Below, piece after piece: positions 13,962 to 19,326 of a stretch of 19,326 nucleotides of DNA (the stretch's first letter is position 1; each line of letters starts with the position of its first letter). Below the pieces are notes generated by a model, which was given only the letters and a program-made list of their open reading frames with translations, made no database searches and was not told the DNA's origin. The translations under genes and the position numbers were made by a program. The stretch spans positions 1 through 19,326 of the forward strand of contig MSTD01000073.1 in assembly GCA_001942045.1 (NCBI GenBank), read 5' to 3'. This stretch comes from Mycolicibacterium porcinum (GTDB taxonomy: Bacteria; Actinomycetota; Actinomycetes; Mycobacteriales; Mycobacteriaceae).

Positions 13962-15275
13962 TCAGGCGCTGATCCAGTTCCCGTGGAACCCGTACGGCAC
14001 GCGTTGCGGCAGTTTGATGGTGGCGACGGGCTTCCCGCCGAAGTCCGACGCATCCAGGATCACGAGGTCGCTGCCGTCGCGCTCGGGGTTGTAGACGTAG
14101 CCGAGATACCACCCGTTGCTCTCGTCAGCCGGGCCCTCGCCGGGCACGAAAACCGCCTCGCCCGGTCCACCGGATCCGAGCTCATGGCGCACACCGGACC
14201 CCGTGCTCAGATCGTGGCGGATCCAGGCGTTGTGGGCGACGGACACCGAATACCGGGCCGGCAGGCCGGCCAGTCGATCGTCGATGCGGGGGAACTCCAC
14301 GCCGAGATCGTCGAGCTGACGTTCACGGACGGTGCCGGTTGCCAGGTCGATCCGCCACTCCCACAGCACACCTTCGACGTCGAACCCGCCGTCGCTGCGC
14401 CACATCTCGGGATAGCGGACAGCCTGCAGCACAATCGAATTGCCGTCATCATGGGCGTTGGCGACGTGGAACACGTAACACGGATCGATGTTGAACCAGC
14501 GGATCGGAACGTCAGGATCGTCGCGGCGCAGTACACCGAACCGGGCGCCGTAGTCATCGCTCCAGCGGTAGGGCATGCCGCTTTCACCCTTGGCCACTGC
14601 GAGGTCCAAGTCGAACACCACCGGCAGGTCCATGAAGATGACGTGGCTCGCGGTCATCGCGAAGTCGTGCATCATGGTGTGCGCCTTGACATCCACCGGC
14701 CGGTTGACGGTCAGCTCACCGTTGGCGTCGGCGCGGTGGTAGGTGACGTAGGGCTCGAAGATGCTGCCGTAGGAGAAGAAGTGCAGCTCGCCGGTGGTCG
14801 GGCAGATCTTGGGATGCGCGGTCATCGAGTCGACGAGCTTGCCACCGAAGTCGTAGGCGCCAACGGTTTTCAGGTCGTTGGTGATCTCGTAGGGCAGTGA
14901 CGATTCCACCAACGCCAAGGTCTTGCCCGCGTGGTTGACGACGTGGGTGTTGGCAACGGAGGAGCGCAGGTTGCGCGTGCCGTCCTTGTTGTACAGCGGA
15001 AAATCCTTGATGAAGCTGTCGGTGCGCACCCAGCGGTTGCGGTACCACTTCACCGCGCCGTTCTCGATGCGGATGCCGTGGATCATCCCGTCGCCGGTGA
15101 ACCAGTGCTGCCCCGCCTGGCGCGGGTTGGGCCCGTTGCGCAGGTACCAGCCGTCGAGTTCGGCCGGGATGGCGCCGTCGACCGGCAGGTCGTATTCGGT
15201 GAGTTCGTCGGCGACGGGGGCGTAGTTGCCGCGCCGGAAGAAGTCGGTTTCGCCGATGGGCAGGGCTGAAGTCAT
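13962..15275 (-). CDS. Carotenoid oxygenase family protein (retinal pigment epithelial membrane protein type)
   Basis: 437 residues from the ATG at 15273-15275 (MTSALPIGETDFFRRGNYAPV); the in-frame ATG 24 codons upstream would overlap the divergent PadR promoter. These iron enzymes cleave carotenoid, apocarotenoid or stilbene double bonds with O2. The four iron-binding histidines of the seven-bladed propeller are present at about 154 (TAHPK), 203 (MMHDF), 270 (YVFHV) and 431 (YGFHG). Opening motif LRNGPNP lies near 46. The length is somewhat shorter than the typical 480-500, but no domain appears missing. No signal peptide is present, so it is probably cytoplasmic. The substrate cannot be named; no carotenoid synthesis genes lie in the window. 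A PadR gene diverges from it across 58 bases holding a palindrome, which suggests PadR control. Confidence 0.9.
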   Translation of the reverse strand: MTSALPIGETDFFRRGNYAPVADELTEYDLPVDGAIPAELDGWYLRNGPNPRQAGQHWFTGDGMIHGIRIENGAVKWYRNRWVRTDSFIKDFPLYNKDGTRNLRSSVANTHVVNHAGKTLALVESSLPYEITNDLKTVGAYDFGGKLVDSMTAHPKICPTTGELHFFSYGSIFEPYVTYHRADANGELTVNRPVDVKAHTMMHDFAMTASHVIFMDLPVVFDLDLAVAKGESGMPYRWSDDYGARFGVLRRDDPDVPIRWFNIDPCYVFHVANAHDDGNSIVLQAVRYPEMWRSDGGFDVEGVLWEWRIDLATGTVRERQLDDLGVEFPRIDDRLAGLPARYSVSVAHNAWIRHDLSTGSGVRHELGSGGPGEAVFVPGEGPADESNGWYLGYVYNPERDGSDLVILDASDFGGKPVATIKLPQRVPYGFHGNWISA

Positions 15276-15281
15276 GCACCC

Positions 15282-15311
15282 AACGGTGACATTCCACAAC
15301 TGACATGTCAA
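15282..15311 (-). promoter_or_regulatory. Candidate promoter of the carotenoid oxygenase gene
   Basis: On the minus strand a perfect TTGACA -35 (complement of 15306-15311) is followed by a 17-base spacer and a poor -10, CACCGT (complement of 15283-15288), seven bases before the ATG. The -35 is convincing, the -10 is weak. Confidence 0.3.
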
Positions 15312-15327
15312 TAGTGGACGATAGACT
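15300..15327 (+). promoter_or_regulatory. Candidate promoter of the first PadR gene, leaderless
   Basis: CTGACA at 15300-15305 (five of six matches to TTGACA), a 16-base spacer and TAGACT at 15322-15327, then six bases to the ATG at 15334. No Shine-Dalgarno is present. This is the best full promoter match in the window. Confidence 0.55.
15301..15310. promoter_or_regulatory. Perfect palindrome TGACATGTCA, candidate PadR operator
   Basis: A 10-bp perfect palindrome overlaps the -35 element of the padR promoter and the -35 of the divergent carotenoid oxygenase promoter. A second TGACAT half-site lies at 15287-15292, 14 bases away. PadR repressors commonly bind ATGT/ACAT-type inverted repeats. 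Binding is inferred. Confidence 0.5.
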
Positions 15328-15333
15328 TCGGGC

Positions 15334-15849
15334 ATGAGCTTGCGCATGGCAGCACTCGGCCTGTTGGCCCAGCACCCCGGTAGCGGTTACGACCTGCTCA
15401 AACGGTTCGAGAAATCGATGGCCAACGTCTGGCCCGCCACTCAAAGCCAGCTGTACGGCGAGCTCAACAAGCTGGCCCACACCGGCCTGATCGAGGTGTC
15501 GGCGATCGGCCCGCGCGGCCGCAAGGAGTACCGCATCACCCCCGCCGGCCGCACCGAACTGAAACGCTGGATCACCAATCCCGCCGACGATCCACCCGAA
15601 CGCAGTGCCGGACTGCTCCGACTGTTCCTCCTCGGCGAATTACCGCGCGACCAGGCCCTCGCCCATCTCAAGGCAATGGCCACGCACGCCGACGCCGAAG
15701 TCGCACGACTCAAAGAACTGGAGGCATCCATCCCCTGGCCCGACGCCGACGACCGCTATGGGCACGCCGTCCTGGAATACGGCCTGCGCCTCAACGCCAT
15801 GCAGGCGCAGTGGGCACGTTGGCTCATCGAAACTATCGACAACCGATAG
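15334..15849 (+). CDS. PadR-family transcriptional regulator with Vir_act_alpha_C domain
   Basis: 171 residues. The N-terminal winged helix (about 1-80) shows the PadR pattern: MAALGLLAQHPGSGYDLLKRF at 5-25, then WPATQSQLYGELNKLAHTGLIEV at 33-55 and KEYRITPAGRTELKRWI at 64-80. The second half (about 88-171) is the helical AphA/VirA-activator C-terminal domain used for dimerisation, with RLFLLGELPRDQALAHLKAM and WPDADDRYGHAVLEYGLRL. Subfamily-2 PadR proteins of this type are ligand-responsive repressors, often autoregulated and controlling a divergent gene. The divergent carotenoid oxygenase is the obvious candidate target. The TAG stop lies within an inverted repeat belonging to the next gene's control region. 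Confidence 0.92.
   Translation: MSLRMAALGLLAQHPGSGYDLLKRFEKSMANVWPATQSQLYGELNKLAHTGLIEVSAIGPRGRKEYRITPAGRTELKRWITNPADDPPERSAGLLRLFLLGELPRDQALAHLKAMATHADAEVARLKELEASIPWPDADDRYGHAVLEYGLRLNAMQAQWARWLIETIDNR
15833..15849. promoter_or_regulatory. Inverted repeat CTATCG-N5-CGATAG, candidate operator
   Basis: A perfect 6-bp inverted repeat overlaps the last codons of the first padR and the -35 region (TCGACA at 15836-15841) of the second. With the palindrome at 15854-15863 it forms a pair of operator-like sites. Confidence 0.4.
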
Positions 15850-15864
15850 ATTCCGATATATCGT
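15836..15864 (+). promoter_or_regulatory. Candidate promoter and operator of the second PadR gene
   Basis: TCGACA at 15836-15841, a 17-base spacer and TATCGT at 15859-15864 form a promoter. The palindrome CGATATATCG at 15854-15863 covers the -10. The transcript would begin near 15871 and carry a leader of about 47 bases with an AAGGA ribosome binding site at 15905-15909. Autorepression is the likely arrangement. Confidence 0.5.
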
Positions 15865-15917
15865 TGACGCATCGGAAGCGCACACAGCGCCCTCCACGAC
15901 AACGAAGGAATCACTCA

Positions 15918-16631
15918 ATGACCAACCCATTCAATTCACCAGGCGGCTTCGGATTCGTGCCTTTCGGCCGGGACGAAGCCCGCACCATGTTCCGGCAGGC
16001 CCGTACCGCCCGTCGCGACCTGCGCGAGCAGATGCGCGCCCAAGCGGAGGCAGCCCGTGAGCACGGGGTCGACCCCAACTGCCAAACCGGATTCGGGTTC
16101 GACCCGCGCGCACGAGGATTCGGCTTCGGCCCGGGACCGCTCGGCGGGCCCATGGGCGGACCGTTCGGCGGACACCGTGGCCGCGGCGGACGACGCGGAC
16201 GACGCGGCGACGTCCGTGCCGCCATCCTGACCCTGCTGGCCGAGCGGCCCATGCACGGCTACGAGATGACGCAGGAGATCGCGAGCCGCAGCAACAACTT
16301 GTGGAAGCCCAGCCCGGGCTCGGTGTATCCGACGCTGCAACTGCTGGTCGACGAGGGACTGATTGTCCCGACCGAATCCGAGGGCAGCAAGAAGACCTTC
16401 GAGCTGACCGAAGAGGGCCGGCAGGCCGCGGCCCAGATCCAAACCCCGCCGTGGGCGCAGATCGCCGACGACGCCGATCCCGCTGCGCTCAACCTGCATT
16501 CCGCCGTCAGCCAGCTGATGGCGGCCGTGGCTCAGTCGTCCTATGCCACCGGCGAGGACCAGCAGCAACGCATCCTCGACGTGGTCAACAACGCCCGCCG
16601 CGAGATCTACCAGATCCTCGGCGAGGAGTAG
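15918..16631 (+). CDS. PadR-family regulator with Gly-rich N-terminal extension
   Basis: 237 residues from ATG 15918, which has AAGGA 8 bases upstream; the longer frame from 15810 would overlap the previous gene. The first 98 residues are unusual for PadR: a charged helical stretch (RDEARTMFRQARTARRDLREQ at about 18-38) and then a Gly/Phe/Arg-rich linker (FGFGPGPLGGPMGGPFGG, RGRGGRRGRRG) that is likely disordered and basic. The winged helix follows at about 98-175: VRAAILTLLAERPMHGYEMTQ, SPGSVYPTLQLLVDEGLI and KKTFELTEEGRQAA. The last 50 residues are a helix-rich tail with LHSAVSQLMAAV. Two palindromes cover its promoter, so autoregulation is likely. Similar Gly-rich PadR proteins are common in actinobacteria. 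Its target, apart from itself, is unknown. Confidence 0.9.
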   Translation: MTNPFNSPGGFGFVPFGRDEARTMFRQARTARRDLREQMRAQAEAAREHGVDPNCQTGFGFDPRARGFGFGPGPLGGPMGGPFGGHRGRGGRRGRRGDVRAAILTLLAERPMHGYEMTQEIASRSNNLWKPSPGSVYPTLQLLVDEGLIVPTESEGSKKTFELTEEGRQAAAQIQTPPWAQIADDADPAALNLHSAVSQLMAAVAQSSYATGEDQQQRILDVVNNARREIYQILGEE

Positions 16632-16650
16632 CAGCCCGTAGGCTGCCCTC
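16631..16650 (+). promoter_or_regulatory. Small hairpin and candidate leaderless promoter before the membrane protein gene
   Basis: GCAGCC-CGTA-GGCTGC at 16631-16646 is a 6-bp stem starting at the last base of the padR stop. Within it TAGGCT (16639-16644) lies six bases before the GTG at 16651, matching the leaderless pattern. It may be a promoter, a short terminator of the padR gene, or both. Confidence 0.35.
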
Positions 16651-17334
16651 GTGAGCAGCCTCGTCACAACCATCGCGCCGGCCGTCGTCGCAGTCCTGAC
16701 CGCGGCCGGCGCGGTCATCGGACTCGAATTCCGCGACGTCGACGCTTACGAGCGCCGACGCGGCATCTGGCAGTGGCTTCTGGTCCTGCTCGCGGCCGCC
16801 GCGACGCTGGGCGCCATCGGCTCGGCATCCGGCGTCGGAAGCCTGCTGGAGGCCACCGTGATGGCGGTGGTCGGCGTCGCCGCCGTGGTCGTCGCCCATG
16901 TGATGTGGCGCCGCCGTGTCCCCGACGCCGAGCCCCGGATCCAGGCCATCGCGACGGCCTCGGCCGCGTGCGCGGTCCTGCTGATCGCCGGCATGACCAC
17001 CCTGACCTACACCGGCAACAAGGGTTGCCGTCAGGTCGATCCGCTGGTGCAGACCAGCCGCGCGACTTCCAGCGCACTCATGCCGACCATGGAGGCCAAC
17101 CAGGGACCGACGGTCGGCGATTTCACCGACTGGGCCAAGATCATCCGCGAGCAGGCCGATCAGGTGACGGACGGCGAGGTCGCGCAGCACGCACACCGAC
17201 TGGGCGAGCTGGCCGGGCAGATCGCCGACTCAGTCAGGAACAACCAGAAGGCCGAGCACGCCGTCCTCGGCAAGCAGTACTACGACGAACTCGGCACGAT
17301 CCTGAAGAAGTGCCAGATCCAGGTGAAGCGCTAG
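16651..17334 (+). CDS. Membrane protein with extracytoplasmic helical domain; function unknown
   Basis: 227 residues from GTG 16651. Four hydrophobic segments lie at about 5-25, 40-60, 66-84 and 98-117, with charged loops between them ([21 protein letters not shown]). The remaining 110 residues form a hydrophilic, helix-prone domain, probably outside the cytoplasm, beginning [14 protein letters not shown] and ending [14 protein letters not shown]. Cys126 and Cys221 bracket this domain and could form a disulfide; Cys107 is within the last membrane segment. I do not recognise a family. It lies 19 bases after the second padR gene and ends in a CTAG shared with the stop of glpK on the other strand. 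Regulation by the neighbouring PadR is possible but not shown. Confidence 0.75.
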   Translation: MSSLVTTIAPAVVAVLTAAGAVIGLEFRDVDAYERRRGIWQWLLVLLAAAATLGAIGSASGVGSLLEATVMAVVGVAAVVVAHVMWRRRVPDAEPRIQAIATASAACAVLLIAGMTTLTYTGNKGCRQVDPLVQTSRATSSALMPTMEANQGPTVGDFTDWAKIIREQADQVTDGEVAQHAHRLGELAGQIADSVRNNQKAEHAVLGKQYYDELGTILKKCQIQVKR

Positions 17335-18848
17335 ATCTCCACCCAGTCCAGGGTGCGCGAAACCGCCTTTTTCCAGCCGGCATAACCCGATCGGCGGGCC
17401 TCATCGTCCCACTCTGAGCTCCAGCGCCGGCCCTCCTGCCAGTTGGCCCGCAGGTCGTCGGCGCTCTCCCAGAATCCGACCGCGAGCCCGGCCGCGTACG
17501 CCGCGCCCAGCGCGGTGGTCTCGGCCACCACGGGCTTGACCACGTCGACCCCCAGCACATCGGCCTGGATCTGCATGCACAGCGCATTGGCGGTGATACC
17601 GCCGTCGACCTTCAGAACCTCAAGGTGCACACCGGAATCGGCTTCCATGGCCTCCACCACGTCGCGGCTCTGGTAGCAGATCGCCTCCAGCGTGGCGCGG
17701 GCCACATGCGCGTTGGTGTTGAAGCGGGACAGCCCGACGATCGCGCCGCGCGCGTCCGAGCGCCAGTACGGGGCGAACAACCCCGAGAACGCGGGGACGA
17801 AATAGACGCCGCCGTTGTCGGGAACCTGCCGGGCCAGCGCCTCACTCTGCGCCGCGCCGCTGATGATGCCCAGCTGGTCGCGCAGCCACTGCACGGCCGA
17901 CCCGGTCACGGCAATCGAACCTTCAAGGGCGTAAACGGGTTTCGCGTCGCCGAACTGATAGCACACGGTGGTGAGCAGGCCGTTGGAAGACCGCACGATC
18001 TTCTCACCGGTGTTGAGGAGCAGGAAATTGCCTGTGCCATAAGTGTTCTTGGCCTCGCCGGGCTCCAGGCACACCTGGCCCACCATGGCCGCCTGCTGGT
18101 CGCCCAGGATGCCCGTCACCGGCACCTGCCCCGCCAGCGGACCGTCGTCGCGGGTGATCCCGAACGATTCCGGATACGACGACGGCTTGATCTCGGGCAG
18201 CATCTGCCGCGGGATCGAGAAGAACGACAACAGTTCGTCGTCCCAGTCCAGGGTCTCCAGGTTCATCAACATCGTGCGGCTGGCGTTGGTGACGTCGGTG
18301 ACGTGCACGCCGCCGCGGTAGCCGCCGGTGAGGTTCCAGGTCACCCAGCTGTCGGGCGTGCCGAATATCGCGTCACCGTTCTCGGCGTCGCGCCGCACGC
18401 CTTCGACGTTGTCCAGGATCCACTGGATCTTGCCGCCGGAGAAGTACGTCGCGGGCGGTAGGCCGGCCTTGCGCCGGATCACGTCACCGCGGCCGTCGCG
18501 GTCCAGCGCTGCGGCGATGCGGTCGGTGCGGGTGTCCTGCCAGACGATCGCGTTGTGGTACGGCCTTCCGGTGTGGCGGTTCCAGACCAGGGTGGTCTCG
18601 CGCTGATTGGTGATGCCCAACGCGGCGAGGTCGCCCGCCACGAGGTTGGTCTTGTTCAGCGCGGTCATGATGGCCGCTGCGGTGCGTTCCCAGATCTCGA
18701 CCGGGTTGTGTTCGACCCACCCGGCCTTGGGCAGGATCTGCTGGTGCTCGAGCTGATGTCGCCCCACCTCGGCTCCGGCGTGATCGAAGATCATGCAGCG
18801 CGTGCTGGTGGTGCCCTGATCGATTGCAGCTACGAAGTCGCCCGGCAT
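17331..18848 (-). CDS. glpK: Glycerol kinase GlpK
   Basis: 505 residues, full length for the FGGY glycerol kinases. It phosphorylates glycerol with ATP to sn-glycerol 3-phosphate in the cytoplasm. Motifs: [10 protein letters not shown] at 8-17 (phosphate 1), NQRETTLVW at 81-89 and WQDTR at 103-107 (glycerol binding), [11 protein letters not shown] at 135-145 (FGGY signature 1), catalytic Asp250 in [19 protein letters not shown] near 270, and [20 protein letters not shown] near 415-434 (signature 2). No His phosphorylation site of the Gram-positive HPr type is obvious. No glycerol facilitator or glpD is present here. The start ATG at 18846-18848 has no Shine-Dalgarno; CATCAT six bases upstream is a partial -10. 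The stop overlaps that of the convergent membrane gene. The order RDD ... glpK matches mycobacteria, with extra genes between. Confidence 0.96.
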   Translation of the reverse strand: MPGDFVAAIDQGTTSTRCMIFDHAGAEVGRHQLEHQQILPKAGWVEHNPVEIWERTAAAIMTALNKTNLVAGDLAALGITNQRETTLVWNRHTGRPYHNAIVWQDTRTDRIAAALDRDGRGDVIRRKAGLPPATYFSGGKIQWILDNVEGVRRDAENGDAIFGTPDSWVTWNLTGGYRGGVHVTDVTNASRTMLMNLETLDWDDELLSFFSIPRQMLPEIKPSSYPESFGITRDDGPLAGQVPVTGILGDQQAAMVGQVCLEPGEAKNTYGTGNFLLLNTGEKIVRSSNGLLTTVCYQFGDAKPVYALEGSIAVTGSAVQWLRDQLGIISGAAQSEALARQVPDNGGVYFVPAFSGLFAPYWRSDARGAIVGLSRFNTNAHVARATLEAICYQSRDVVEAMEADSGVHLEVLKVDGGITANALCMQIQADVLGVDVVKPVVAETTALGAAYAAGLAVGFWESADDLRANWQEGRRWSSEWDDEARRSGYAGWKKAVSRTLDWVEI

Positions 18849-18896
18849 TGGTCCATGATGGCCTACATGGCCACCGACCCCTCAGATATCGACCGG

Positions 18897-19292
18897 ATGC
18901 CACGGGGTGGATTCCGGGCGTCGTGCCTGGACCGGCTGCTCGAGACCGACCGGTTGGAATACCTGGACCGCGACGATGTCGACGAATCCACCAAGACTCA
19001 GGTGATCGGGGCCTTGGACTGGACCGGCCGGTTCTTCAAGAACCATCAGCGATTCGCTGCGATAGCGCTCGATCTCGTCGCCGACGTGCCCGATCCGCGG
19101 ATCTTGGAATTGGGGGCCGGGCACGGCGGGGTGTCGCGCCAACTGTTGACCGATCACCCGTCGGCGCACGTCACCGTCACCGACATCGACGCGGACTCGG
19201 TGGCCCGGATCGCCGCGACTGATCTCGGCAGTCATCCCCGGGCCGAGGTCCGTCAGATGGACGCCACCGCGATCGACGCCGCCGACGGGTGA
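18897..19292 (+). pseudogene. Class I SAM-dependent methyltransferase, 3' part disrupted by a fold-back repeat
   Basis: About 127 genuine residues, then an abrupt TGA at 19290-19292. Motif I is RILELGAGHGGVS at 68-80, followed by the acidic strand VTVTDIDADSV at 92-102 and the MDATAIDA strand at 121-128, after which the domain should continue with its motif III region. The sequence from 19280 onward is instead the exact reverse complement of 19120-19166, so the end is not biological protein sequence. Start choice is uncertain: ATGs at 18855, 18858, 18867 and 18897 are in frame; MPRGGFRASCLDRLLETDRLEYLDR is the typical family opening, which favours 18897. The gene diverges from glpK. It is probably an intact gene in the organism, shown here as a broken one because of a contig-end artefact. 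Confidence 0.6.
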
Positions 19293-19326
19293 TCGGTCAA
19301 CAGTTGGCGCGACACCCCGCCGTGCC
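19120..19326. repeat. 47-bp exact inverted repeat (fold-back), likely artefact at contig end
   Basis: Bases 19280-19326, the last in the window, are the exact reverse complement of 19120-19166, separated by 113 bases. Identity stops at 19279/19167 on the inner side and may continue past the window end. The left arm is coding (methyltransferase motif I region), so conservation as a natural hairpin is unlikely. Confidence 0.85.

Noticed and set aside
13926..14900. A 324-codon plus-strand frame opposite the carotenoid oxygenase
   Set aside because: The minus-strand product has all four iron-binding histidines and family motifs, so this is a shadow.
9351..17334. Mobile element or genomic island with transposase or integrase
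   Set aside because: No transposase, integrase, terminal repeats or tRNA was seen, and base composition looks uniform with the flanks.
19290..19292. TGA as the true end of the last methyltransferase gene
   Set aside because: It lies inside the fold-back copy of 19120-19166 and cuts the protein in the middle of the SAM-binding domain.

Overview
This is high-GC actinobacterial DNA, almost certainly from a fast-growing Mycolicibacterium (Mycobacterium) species. The argument rests on gene order. A GatB/YqeY protein, a multipass membrane protein, DUF4129, DUF4350, MoxR ATPase, DUF58, SpoIIM-like (opposite strand), RDD and glpK follow the order I know from the M. tuberculosis Rv3688c-Rv3696c neighbourhood. 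Between RDD and glpK sits an lfrR-lfrA pair, the efflux locus best known from M. smegmatis. No rRNA, tRNA, CRISPR array or insertion sequence was seen. The longest stretches with no gene are all under 110 bases once a 48-residue ORF at 1127-1273 is counted.

Layout. 2-1123 (+): the 3' end of a TesB-type acyl-CoA thioesterase, then a protein of uncertain function with a catalase-like sequence pattern. 1127-2497 (-): a small acidic protein, a GatB/YqeY protein and a SIMPL-domain protein. 2539-7495 (+): a tightly coupled five-gene run (membrane protein, DUF4129, DUF4350, MoxR, DUF58) whose last three junctions overlap. 7492-8484 (-): the SpoIIM-like membrane protein. 8517-9350 (+): the divergent RDD protein. 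9403-11533 (+): lfrR and lfrA. 11608-12087 (-): a small DUF1772-type membrane protein. 12185-13880 (+): a class I methyltransferase and an AraC-type regulator. 13962-15275 (-): a carotenoid oxygenase. 15334-16631 (+): two different PadR-type regulators in tandem. 16651-17334 (+): a membrane protein. 17331-18848 (-): glycerol kinase glpK. 18897 to the end (+): a methyltransferase whose sequence is interrupted.

How the genes work together. The MoxR/DUF58/DUF4129/DUF4350 run has the composition of the membrane-linked MoxR AAA+ chaperone systems, and SpoIIM and RDD probably belong to the same functional block. lfrR-lfrA is a drug-efflux unit with its repressor; a 7-bp inverted repeat lies just upstream of a -10 element there. 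The first PadR gene diverges from the carotenoid oxygenase gene across a 58-bp spacer containing a perfect palindrome that overlaps candidate -35 elements of both genes. The second PadR gene has two operator-like palindromes over its own promoter.

Recurring sequence features. Many genes start with a TANNNT hexamer 6-8 bases before the start codon and no usable Shine-Dalgarno, the signature of leaderless mRNAs. Two convergent gene pairs share overlapping stop codons, and two others are separated by long hairpins. The last 47 bases of the window are an exact reverse complement of 19120-19166, which looks like a fold-back assembly or sequencing artefact at a contig end and creates a false stop in the last gene. 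I found no clearly novel multi-gene system; the regulatory architecture is the most interesting content.
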